Source: CAJCBL01 sp035298965
Lineage (GTDB): Bacteria > Verrucomicrobiota > Verrucomicrobiia > Opitutales > Opitutaceae
Direction: 5' to 3'
DNA length: 20,258 nt
Assembly: GCA_035298965.1 (NCBI GenBank)
Contig: DATGXO010000018.1
Location: 1 to 20,258, forward strand
Shown: positions 1-7,099 of the stretch, piece by piece
Numbering within the stretch: the stretch's first letter is position 1
Layout: every line of letters begins with the position of its first letter
Translations under genes and position numbers: made by a program
Notes under the pieces: generated by a model
What the model saw: the letters and a program-made list of their open reading frames with translations, nothing else
What the model was told of the DNA's origin: nothing
Databases searched by the model: none

Positions 1-665
1 CGCCTCCCCTCCGCGCACTGCGCCTCGCCGCGACCGCCATCGGCGCGGCCGTGTTCGCCGCCGCCGCCAGCGCAGAGCTGAAATGGGACTCCGCCGAGAT
101 CTCGGCGAAGATCCGCGCCCAGGAAGCGGAGACGCACGCGAGCTTCGGCTTCGTCAACGCCGGCGCGCAGCCCGTCACGATCACCGAGATCCGGCCCGGC
201 TGCGGTTGCACGGTGCCGGCGCTCGCGAAATCGACATTCGCCCCCGGCGAACGCGGGGAGTTCACCATCGCCTACCATCCCGGCAATCGCGAGGGGCATC
301 ACCGCGTCGACATCACGGTGACGACCGACGATGGCGCGAGTTCCACGGTCGCGTTCGTCGCCGATATCGAGGCGCTCGTGAGCTTCGATACCCGCTTCGT
401 CTTCTGGAAGGGCAACGAACCCCGCCAGCCCAAGCGCATCCGGCTCACCTTCGCGCCCGATCAGCACGCGCGGCTCACCGAAGCGCAGAGCAGCGACCCG
501 CGGTTCGGTGTCACGTTCCGCCCGGTCGGCGACACCGGTCGCGATTTCGAGATCGAGGTCACACCGCCGGCCGAGGTGCTGAACTACACCGCCATCACGC
601 TGCACACCGTCGTCGGCGAGGATCAGGCGGCGCGGCAGTTCACCGTCGTCGCGCGCACGCTGTGA
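1..665 (+). CDS. DUF1573 domain exported protein (5' end outside window)
   Basis: The frame is open from the left edge (first full codon at position 3), so the start lies upstream; the GTG at 51 falls inside the hydrophobic signal sequence and is not the real start. About 220 residues are visible. They begin with the end of a signal peptide (Arg-containing n-region, Ala-rich core) with a likely cleavage site after ASA, just before ELKW. A DUF1573-type beta-sandwich follows, with the family's Cys motif GCGCT (codons at 201 and 207) and the pattern 'F.F.N.G..P..I..I.PGCGCT'. The rest is beta-rich and unassigned. DUF1573 proteins are usually exported in Bacteroidetes, Verrucomicrobia and Planctomycetes; their biochemical role is not established. 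The gene ends 2 bp before the rhodanese start, so the two are very likely co-transcribed. A redox or metal-related role for the two cysteines is inference. Confidence 0.85.
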   Translation, partial: PPLRALRLAATAIGAAVFAAAASAELKWDSAEISAKIRAQEAETHASFGFVNAGAQPVTITEIRPGCGCTVPALAKSTFAPGERGEFTIAYHPGNREGHHRVDITVTTDDGASSTVAFVADIEALVSFDTRFVFWKGNEPRQPKRIRLTFAPDQHARLTEAQSSDPRFGVTFRPVGDTGRDFEIEVTPPAEVLNYTAITLHTVVGEDQAARQFTVVARTL

Positions 666-667
666 CA

Positions 668-1096
668 ATGCGCGCGCCGCTCCGCAGCCTGCTGGGCATC
701 CTCGCGGTCGCCACGCTGCTCGCGGCCGCGACTGCCGCGTTCCGGCCCGAAGCTCGCGCGCTCCTCCGCGATGCACCGCGCGCCGATGAGACGACGCTCG
801 CCGCCGCCCGCGACCACCGCGGACCGCTACTTTGGCTCGACGCCCGCCCCGCCGCCGACTTCGCGCGTGCCCACATTCCGGAGGCACTGCCGCTCACCGC
901 GGACGACTGGGACGCCCAGATCGTCGCCGTGATCCAGCGGTGGCAACCCGGCACGCGAGTGATCGTCTATTGCGACGACCGCGCCTGCGGCACCAGCCGC
1001 CACGTGGCCGACAAGCTCCGGCGCGAGTACCAGTTCGACGACGTGCGCGTGCTCCACGGCGGGTGGCAGGCGTGGATGGAAGCCTCCGCTCGATGA
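668..1096 (+). CDS. membrane-anchored or exported rhodanese-like sulfurtransferase
   Basis: This 142-residue protein has an N-terminal hydrophobic segment (about residues 5-24), a signal peptide or anchor, then a single rhodanese fold. Visible rhodanese features are 'LLWLDARPAADFARAHIPEALPL' (the domain's first strand and D.R...F...HI.GA motif), the active-site loop 'VIVYCDDRACGTS' with Cys102, and the terminal 'VRVLHGGWQAW'. A second Cys (107) lies five residues after the catalytic one, which could allow a disulfide or persulfide exchange. Rhodaneses carry sulfane sulfur on the active-site Cys; the extracytoplasmic location is inferred from the N-terminus. The ATG follows the DUF1573 stop by 2 bp and the gene overlaps the next one by 4 bp (ATGA), so it is the middle of a three-gene operon. 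The loop is not the canonical CxxGxR, so substrate and activity are uncertain. Confidence 0.86.
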   Translation: MRAPLRSLLGILAVATLLAAATAAFRPEARALLRDAPRADETTLAAARDHRGPLLWLDARPAADFARAHIPEALPLTADDWDAQIVAVIQRWQPGTRVIVYCDDRACGTSRHVADKLRREYQFDDVRVLHGGWQAWMEASAR

Positions 1097-1521
1097 AACT
1101 CGTCGACCTCATCCTGCGCCTCGCGCTCGCCGCGGTGTTCGTCGTCGCAGCAGTCGCGAAGATCGCCGATCCGGCGGCGTTTCACGATGCGATCCTCTCC
1201 TACCGCCTGCTGCCGGCGCCGCTCACCGCTGCGGTTGCGCTGTGGCTGCCGTGGCTCGAGCTCTGCGCCGGGCTTGCGCTGTTGAGGCCGCGGCACCGCG
1301 ACGCGGCGCTAGGGCTGATTTTCGCGCTCACGGCGGTCTTCCTTGTCGCGCTCGGCCAAGCGGCATGGCGCGAACTCGACATCGTCTGCGGTTGCTTTGG
1401 GCGCCCCGCCTCCGTCCGCGGCGCGGCGTACCTCGAATACCTCGGGCGCGATCTCGCGCTGTTGTTCGTCACGGTTTGGCTGCTGCGGCGCGAACGAATC
1501 ACGCGTGTCGCCGTCCGCTAA
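1093..1521 (+). CDS. MauE/DoxX-like redox-associated membrane protein
   Basis: This is a 142-residue, four-helix membrane protein. It has the family pattern of an N-terminal helix followed by 'AAVAKIADPAAFHDAILSYRLLP', a 'WLPWLELCAGLALL' helix, and a Cys pair 'DIVCGCFG' (Cys99 and Cys101) before the last helix. MauE-type proteins are known from methylamine dehydrogenase maturation, where disulfides must be formed. Relatives with CxC motifs are often encoded beside thioredoxin-like, rhodanese or DUF1573 genes. The start overlaps the rhodanese stop (ATGA), giving tight translational coupling. Together the three genes look like an envelope thiol or sulfur relay, each carrying a Cys pair; that is inference from context. 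The stop codon overlaps the stop of the convergent kinase gene. Confidence 0.82.
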   Translation: MKLVDLILRLALAAVFVVAAVAKIADPAAFHDAILSYRLLPAPLTAAVALWLPWLELCAGLALLRPRHRDAALGLIFALTAVFLVALGQAAWRELDIVCGCFGRPASVRGAAYLEYLGRDLALLFVTVWLLRRERITRVAVR

Positions 1522-3494
1522 ACGGTCTGCGCCGTCAACACACGCCGCACAGCCAGCGCGAGTTCGCCGGCCTTGTATGGTTTCGGCAGGAAACTGGCGC
1601 TGCGCCCGTCGCCCGGTTCGAACGCCTCCGCCTCGCGCGTGTAGCCGCTGCAGAACAGGATCTTCAGCTCAGGCTTCTGCAGTTGCAGCCGTGCGGCGAG
1701 TTCGTGGCCCGACATGCCGCCGGGCATCACGATGTCGGTGAACAGCAGGTCCACCCGACCGCCGAGCTCCGACCAGAGGCGCAAGGCCGCCTGCGCGTTG
1801 TCCGCTTCGAGCACCGTGTAGCCGAGCCGCCGTAGGGCCATCCGTGCGACAGCGCGCACAGCCACCTCGTCCTCGACCACGAGAATCGTCTCGCACCCGC
1901 CGGGGAGCTGCTCGCCGCCGCCGGCCTCGCCCTCGGTCGCGCCCGGCTGCTTGCGCACGAGCGCCGGCAGAAAGACACGGAAGCTCGTGCCCCGGCCGAC
2001 CGCGCTCTCGACCTCGATCCAGCCTTCGTGCTGGCGCACGATCGCGTAGACGATCGCGAGACCCAGGCCCGTGCCCTTGCCGACCTCCTTCGTCGTGAAA
2101 AACGGCTCGAAGATCCGCACGATGTTCTCCGGGGCGATGCCGACGCCGGTATCGGACACCGAGAGACAAACGAACTCGCCCGCGCGCGCGTCCCGATGCC
2201 GCCGCGCCTGCACCTCGGTGAACGCGCGGGCGTCGAGCTCGATCAGCAGCCGTCCGCCGCGCGGCATCGCGTCGCGGGCGTTCACGGCGAAGTTCATCAG
2301 CACCTGTTCAAGCATGCCGGGATCCGCGTACACCATTGGCAGCTCCGGCGCGAAACGGCTCTCGAGGATCACATCCTCGCCGAGGACGCGGCGCAGCAGC
2401 TTCGTCATGCCGCCCACGAGGTCGCCGGGGTCGAGGTTCTTCGCCGCCTTCACCTGCCGGCGGCTGAAGGTGAGCAACTGGCGCGTGAGGTTGGTGGCGC
2501 GCTCGGCGGCGTTGGAGATCTCGTCGATGCCCGAGGAGATCTCGTTCGAGAGCCCGCCGCGCATCCGCAGCATCGAGATCTGCATCTGGATAATCGTGAG
2601 CAGATTGTTGAAATCGTGCGCCACGCCACCGGCGAGCTGGCCCACGGCCTCCATCTTCTGCGCCTGCCGGATCTGCTCCTCGAGCTGCAGTTTCTCCGTG
2701 ATGTCGCCCACGTAGCAGTGCACGACGCCCTGCGGCACGATCGGGTAGAACGACCACGAGAGCGTCTGCTGGCGATGCCTGGTCTCCTGGCGCAACCGCG
2801 GCTGTTGCGTGGTGAGGCACTCGCCCACGATCTCGGCGTGCTCCGCCGGCAGCATCTGTTCGACCGTCTCGAAGCCGACCGACTGCGCGAGCGAAACGGC
2901 CGCGCGGTTGAAATACGTGAGGCGGCCTGCGAGGTCGAACTCGAGAACTGGATTCGGGTTGAGCTCGGGAAACTTCGCCAGCTTGCGAATCTCGTTCGCC
3001 GCCCGATCGCGCTCGCTCAGGTCGACGATCATGCAGAGCAGGTAGTCCACGCCCTCGATCTCGACGCGTTCGAAGAAGCCGGTCGAAAGCCGCCGCTCGC
3101 CCGCCTTCGTCTTGAACGACACCTCGGCATGGCGCAACGAGGTCGCCGCGCGCAGCCGCGTGAGCAACTCCTCGCCCTCGCTGCGGTCCACGAGCAGGTC
3201 GAGTTCCTTGGCGTTGTGCCCGAGCACCTCGTCCGCAGTGAAACCGGAGAACTCCACGAAAGCCGGATTCGCGTCGATGATCGCCAGATCGCTCCAACGC
3301 ACCAGAAGCGTGGCGGTCGGGTTGCTGCGGAAGAGCCGTGTGAACAGGTTCTCCTGCGACGGCTCGCTGTTCTCCGCTTCGAACACCTCGGGACGCGAGG
3401 GCGCCGCCGCGATCTGGGCGTGCAGGAACGCTCGTTCCGGGGCGGTTCCGCCGGTGATGACAACGCGCAACGGCTGGGGGGGCTGTTCGCTCAT
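1518..3494 (-). CDS. hybrid sensor histidine kinase (PAS-PAS-HisKA-HATPase-REC)
   Basis: This is a 658-residue cytoplasmic hybrid kinase with no predicted membrane segment. Order: a short N-terminal stretch of unknown role (1-45); PAS 1 (about 47-165, 'ANPAFVEFSGFTADEVLG'); PAS 2 (about 170-285); HisKA with H-box 'GGVAHDFNNLL' and phospho-acceptor His293; HATPase_c with N-box 'NFAVNARDAM', G1 'DTGVGIA' and G2 'GKGTGLGLAI'; and a receiver domain with phospho-acceptor Asp587 in 'LLFTDIVMPGG' and Lys in 'LPKPY'. I chose the ATG giving MSEQPPQ because the upstream codons of the longer frame are Arg-rich and non-conserved in character. H-box and N-box resemble the family with 'HDFNN' that signals to an internal receiver. 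It lies downstream of lpdA on the same strand across 291 bp, so an independent promoter is possible. Input signal and output partner are not visible. Confidence 0.92.
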   Translation of the reverse strand: MSEQPPQPLRVVITGGTAPERAFLHAQIAAAPSRPEVFEAENSEPSQENLFTRLFRSNPTATLLVRWSDLAIIDANPAFVEFSGFTADEVLGHNAKELDLLVDRSEGEELLTRLRAATSLRHAEVSFKTKAGERRLSTGFFERVEIEGVDYLLCMIVDLSERDRAANEIRKLAKFPELNPNPVLEFDLAGRLTYFNRAAVSLAQSVGFETVEQMLPAEHAEIVGECLTTQQPRLRQETRHRQQTLSWSFYPIVPQGVVHCYVGDITEKLQLEEQIRQAQKMEAVGQLAGGVAHDFNNLLTIIQMQISMLRMRGGLSNEISSGIDEISNAAERATNLTRQLLTFSRRQVKAAKNLDPGDLVGGMTKLLRRVLGEDVILESRFAPELPMVYADPGMLEQVLMNFAVNARDAMPRGGRLLIELDARAFTEVQARRHRDARAGEFVCLSVSDTGVGIAPENIVRIFEPFFTTKEVGKGTGLGLAIVYAIVRQHEGWIEVESAVGRGTSFRVFLPALVRKQPGATEGEAGGGEQLPGGCETILVVEDEVAVRAVARMALRRLGYTVLEADNAQAALRLWSELGGRVDLLFTDIVMPGGMSGHELAARLQLQKPELKILFCSGYTREAEAFEPGDGRSASFLPKPYKAGELALAVRRVLTAQTV

Positions 3495-3660
3495 GGGGCG
3501 CTTCAACCTCGCCAGCGGGATCCGCGCCGTCGATGGAAATCCGCCGCGCCGCGGCTGATCACGAAAAATAACGCGCCGCGGCACACGGGAGCCGTGGCTG
3601 CGGCGATTGCGCGTCCGCCGCGCAACGCAGTGGCGACCGGTCAACGGAGGTCAGGCGCTC

Positions 3661-3688
3661 GAGTGGTCGAGAGACGAGCGACGAGAGC
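3661..3688. repeat. intergenic heptamer quasi-repeat, GA-rich arm
   Basis: Four consecutive 7-nt units, variants of CGAGAGA/CGAGCGA. The array lies in the lpdA-kinase gap and is roughly reverse-complementary in wording to the CT-rich array at 3743-3777, so the two could pair. Confidence 0.6.
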
Positions 3689-3742
3689 GTTGAAATCCCA
3701 AGCATCGCCGGTCACCCGAGCGGCCGAAGTCCGCGCACCGAT

Positions 3743-3777
3743 CGCTCGGCTCTCGGCCCTCGACGCTCGGCTGCGGC
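3743..3777. repeat. intergenic heptamer quasi-repeat, CT-rich arm
   Basis: Five 7-nt units, variants of CGCTCGG (two exact copies, 21 nt apart), ending 8 bp before the lpdA stop. It pairs imperfectly with the GA-rich array at 3661-3688. The two could act as a 3' hairpin for the lpdA transcript, but no U-tract is seen. Confidence 0.65.
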
Positions 3778-3785
3778 GTCCCGGC

Positions 3786-5183
3786 TCAGATGTGGATCGC
3801 CTGACCGTGCGTGGCCGCGGCGGCTTCGGCGAGCGCTTCGCTGAGCGTCGGGTGCGCGTGGATCGTGTGGTGGATCTCGTCGATCGTGGCCTCCACGTTC
3901 ATCGCCAGGCCGAACTCGGTGATGAGCTCCGTCGCCTCGCCGCCGATCACATGCGCGCCAAGGATCTCGCCGGTCTTCGCATCGCTGATGATCTTCACGA
4001 AGCCCTCCGAATCGCCGGCAGCCACCGCGCGACCCGAGGCCGTGAACGGGAACTTGCCGATCTTGTACTCGAGCTTCTTCTCCTTCACGGCCTTCTCGGT
4101 GAGGCCGATGCTCGCCACCTGCGGGTGGCAGTACGTGCAACCAGGAAATGTCTTCACGCGCTCCGGTTTGCCCGCGCCGAACATGCCGTTGACGGCGTTC
4201 ACCGCCTCAAACGTCGCCACGTGCGCGAGCCACGGCGGGCCGATGATGTCGCCCGCCGCGTAGATGCCGGGGACGGTCGTCTGGTAGTCGTCGCCGACTT
4301 TCAGGTACCCGCGATCGAGCTCAGGCTTCACGCGCGCGCCGAGCAGTCCCTCGGTGTACGCGCCGACACCGACCGCCTGCAACAGCGCATCGGCCTCGAT
4401 CTCCTCGGCATTGTCGCCCTTCACGAGCTTCAGTTTCACCGAGTTCTCGCCCACGCGGATGTCTTCGCACTTCGTGCCGGTGCGGATGGCGATGCCCTGC
4501 TTGGTGAGGCTGCGCTCGAGCAACTTCGCGACCTCCTCGTCCTCGACGGGGAGGATCTGCGGCAGCATCTCCACAAGCGTCACCTTCGTGCCGAAAACGT
4601 TGAAGAAGTAGCTGAACTCTACGCCGATCGCGCCCGCGCCCACGACGACGATCGAGGCCGGCCGTTCCGTGCGGGCGAGCGCCTCGCGCGAAGTCATCAC
4701 GCGCTTGCCGTCGACCTCGAGCCCGGGGATGCGCTTCGGCTTCGCGCCGGTGCAGATGAGGATCTTGGCCGCCTTCAGGATCGTGCCCTTCTTGGCGCCC
4801 TCGGTGATCTCGACCATGCCGGGAGCAGGCACCGAGGCTTTGCCGACGATGTAGTCGACCTTGTTCTTCTTGAAGAGAAACTCGATGCCCTTGGCCATCT
4901 GGTCGGATACGCCGCGCGAGCGTTGCACGACCTTGGCAAAATCGAACCCTGCGCCCTCAACCGAAAGGCCATACGCATCCGCCTTCTGGATCGTCTTGAA
5001 GAGCTCGGCGCTCTTCAGCAGCGCCTTGGTCGGGATGCAGCCCCAATTCAGGCAGGTGCCGCCGGCACGCTCCATTTCGACGCACGCGACGCGCTTGCCG
5101 AGTTGCCCGGCGCGGATGGCGCCCGCGTAGCCCGCGGGGCCGCCGCCGATGACGATGAGATCGTACGAGTTGTTTTCGGACAT
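3786..5183 (-). CDS. lpdA: dihydrolipoamide dehydrogenase (E3)
   Basis: This 465-residue flavoprotein reoxidises dihydrolipoyl groups with NAD+ in 2-oxoacid dehydrogenase or glycine cleavage complexes. Visible signatures: FAD-binding 'IGGGPAGYAGA' (12-22); redox disulfide 'GGTCLNWGCIPTK' (Cys44, Cys49); NAD-binding 'VVVGAGAIGVEF'; second FAD motif 'GIYAAGDIIG'; and a dimerisation domain ending in the catalytic 'HPTLSEAL' (His444, Glu449). Length matches the family. I chose the ATG giving MSENNSYDL because it directly precedes the first beta strand; the longer frame upstream is basic and low-complexity. No E1 or E2 genes are in the window, so this is a stand-alone E3 gene here and its complex cannot be told from context. 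It is divergent from the chemoreceptor across 269 bp. All key residues are present. Confidence 0.97.
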   Translation of the reverse strand: MSENNSYDLIVIGGGPAGYAGAIRAGQLGKRVACVEMERAGGTCLNWGCIPTKALLKSAELFKTIQKADAYGLSVEGAGFDFAKVVQRSRGVSDQMAKGIEFLFKKNKVDYIVGKASVPAPGMVEITEGAKKGTILKAAKILICTGAKPKRIPGLEVDGKRVMTSREALARTERPASIVVVGAGAIGVEFSYFFNVFGTKVTLVEMLPQILPVEDEEVAKLLERSLTKQGIAIRTGTKCEDIRVGENSVKLKLVKGDNAEEIEADALLQAVGVGAYTEGLLGARVKPELDRGYLKVGDDYQTTVPGIYAAGDIIGPPWLAHVATFEAVNAVNGMFGAGKPERVKTFPGCTYCHPQVASIGLTEKAVKEKKLEYKIGKFPFTASGRAVAAGDSEGFVKIISDAKTGEILGAHVIGGEATELITEFGLAMNVEATIDEIHHTIHAHPTLSEALAEAAAATHGQAIHI

Positions 5184-5452
5184 GGTGGTAGCAGTTCCGT
5201 TGGAAGAGTCCGCAACGTCGCCGCCACCACCGGTCCGGGTCAACCGGGAAAACCTCCTCGAAAATCCGACCCGCACGTGAGGCTGAAACCCCAGTTCCGC
5301 TCTCACCCACCCCCACTTCTCTCGCGCGCATCCCTTCAGAATCGTCCGCCGCATCCGATCTTCGCGGCGCCGCTTGCACACCCGAGCGGCAACTGCGATG
5401 CGCCCCGCTCCCTGGGCCGCCGCGGCGCAGTGTCCGTCGGTGTCTCCCCCAC

Positions 5453-6973
5453 ATGAAACACTGGACTATCAAGAAACGCATCGTACTCGGCTTCGGCATC
5501 GTTTTGCTGCTCGTCGCCGCCCAGACGGTCTTTTCGTTCATCTCGTTGCGGCGCGTCAAACGCGCCTCGGAACACATCGCCCACAACGCCGTCCCCGGCA
5601 CCGCGCTCGCCGCCCAAGCGGCCCGCCGCATCGGGGACGCCCAGATCACGGTGCTGCGCGCACTCGAGGCCAGCACGCCGGAGGAACTGCAGAAGCAGGT
5701 GACTGAGCTCCAATCGTTGCAGACCGAGGTCACGCGGCTTCTGACGGGATACGAGAAGACTATCGAGTCCGAGGCCGACCGGAAACTCCTCGCCGACCTC
5801 TACGCCGCGCGCGAGCGCTACCGCGAGGTGCGCCAGCAAGTCCTCTCGTTGCTCGCAAATGCGGACGCCTCCGCCGCAAAGAAGCTCAACCTCGAGGCGC
5901 TCCGCCCCGCCTACAATGCCTACCAGGGTGTGCTCGATCGCGTGGTGGAGACGAACGTCACCAGCGCCGTCACCGGCGCACAACAAAGCGATGAGCTCCT
6001 CGACTCGAGCATTCTCGTCTCGCTGAGCGCCGCCGGCGTCGTGTTGCTCGCCAGCATCGCCGCCGGGTACCTCCTCGTGTCCGGCTTGAGCCGCCGTCTC
6101 GCGGCCGTGGTACAGACACTCGATTCTAGCGCGGAGCAGATCGCCGCCGCCGCCGGCCAAGTCGCCGCCACCAGCCAGACACTCGCCGAAGGCGCGAGCG
6201 AACAGGCCGCCTCACTCGAGGAGACCGGCTCCTCCCTCGAGGAGCTCTCGTCGATGACGAAGAACAACTCTGCCAACGCCGAGAAGGCTAACACCCTCGC
6301 CACTTCCGCCCGCCAGGCCACCGAGCGCGGCGCCGAGGACATGCGCGCGATGTCCCAGGCGATGGACGCCATCAAGGCCTCCAGCGACGAGATCGCGAAG
6401 ATCAACAAGACCATCGACGAGATCGCGTTCCAGACGAACATCCTCGCCCTCAACGCCGCCGTCGAAGCCGCCCGCGCAGGCGAGGCCGGAGCCGGTTTCG
6501 CCGTCGTCGCCGAGGAGGTGCGCAACCTCGCCCAACGCTCTGCGCACGCCGCCCGCGAGACCGCCGCCAAGATCGACGACTCGATCCAGAAGAGCGTGCG
6601 CGGCGTCTCGCTCAGCACCCAGGTCGCCACCGGTCTGACCGAGATCGTCACCCATATTCGCGAAGTCGATTCACTTGTCGCCGAGGTCGCCAACGCCTCC
6701 CGCGAACAGAGCTCCGGCATCGGCCAGCTGAACACTGCCGTCGCCCAGATGGACAAGGTCACGCAAGGCAACGCCGCCAACGCCGAGGAGAGCGCCAGCG
6801 CCGCCGAGGAACTCCACGCGCAATCTGCCACTCTGCGCGACGCCGTCGGCGACCTGCTCCAACTCGTCGAAGGCGCGACGTCAGCCGCTCCCGCGGTCTC
6901 GCACACGGCTCGCCCCCGCGCCACCTCGCCGGGCTCGCGCCGTGCCGCGGTGCAAGCCGCCACTCTGGCCTGA
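5453..6973 (+). CDS. methyl-accepting chemotaxis protein, HAMP-less
   Basis: This 506-residue chemoreceptor has TM1 (about 10-30), an alpha-helical periplasmic region of about 150 residues of the four-helix-bundle type, TM2 (about 187-211), and then directly the methylation helices and signalling hairpin. The kinase-contact tip 'EIAFQTNILALNAAVEAARAGEAGAGFAVVAEEVRNLAQRS' begins near residue 323 and is essentially canonical. Gln/Glu-rich candidate methylation sites are in 'EGASEQAASLEETGSSLEELSS' and near 'NAEESASAAEELHAQ'. Between TM2 and the methylation helix I see only 'LSRRLAAVVQTLDSSAEQIAAAAGQ', too short and lacking the Pro-Leu and Glu-Gly-Asp features of a HAMP domain. The C-terminus is Ala/Arg-rich and has no CheR-binding pentapeptide. 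It would signal through CheA/CheW, which are not encoded here. The ligand is unknown. Confidence 0.94.
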   Translation: MKHWTIKKRIVLGFGIVLLLVAAQTVFSFISLRRVKRASEHIAHNAVPGTALAAQAARRIGDAQITVLRALEASTPEELQKQVTELQSLQTEVTRLLTGYEKTIESEADRKLLADLYAARERYREVRQQVLSLLANADASAAKKLNLEALRPAYNAYQGVLDRVVETNVTSAVTGAQQSDELLDSSILVSLSAAGVVLLASIAAGYLLVSGLSRRLAAVVQTLDSSAEQIAAAAGQVAATSQTLAEGASEQAASLEETGSSLEELSSMTKNNSANAEKANTLATSARQATERGAEDMRAMSQAMDAIKASSDEIAKINKTIDEIAFQTNILALNAAVEAARAGEAGAGFAVVAEEVRNLAQRSAHAARETAAKIDDSIQKSVRGVSLSTQVATGLTEIVTHIREVDSLVAEVANASREQSSGIGQLNTAVAQMDKVTQGNAANAEESASAAEELHAQSATLRDAVGDLLQLVEGATSAAPAVSHTARPRATSPGSRRAAVQAATLA

Positions 6974-7036
6974 CCCAGGTCGGGCGACCAGCCCTGCTCC
7001 GCTCCCCCGTCGCTCGCACCCACCGAACGCGACCGC

Positions 7037-7068
7037 TCGCCCCGTACGGCACTCGGCCGGCGGGGCGA
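7037..7068. terminator. candidate bidirectional hairpin between convergent genes
   Basis: A perfect 8-bp outer stem (TCGCCCCG with CGGGGCGA) and an inner CGGC/GCCG stem around a 5-nt loop lie between the chemoreceptor stop and the convergent exported-protein stop. Position suits a shared terminator, but neither side has a T-run, so an intrinsic terminator is unproven. Confidence 0.35.
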
Positions 7069-7099
7069 AGGGTTGTCGCGCTGCGAGCGAACAAGCCGT

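Noticed and set aside
3713..5390. A 12-base word (CACCCGAGCGGC) at 3713-3724 and 5379-5390, with a looser match near 9414.
   Set aside because: It is short and GC-rich, and the contexts differ; it could be chance in such composition.
5184..5452. Divergent promoter pair between lpdA and the chemoreceptor.
   Set aside because: A promoter must exist, but no convincing -35/-10 pair or operator could be identified by eye.
2028..5456. Very long open frame on the plus strand (over 1100 codons) across the kinase and lpdA genes.
   Set aside because: It is antisense to two clearly recognisable minus-strand genes. Its translation is Arg/Ala/Leu/His-rich without domains, as expected from high-GC codon bias.
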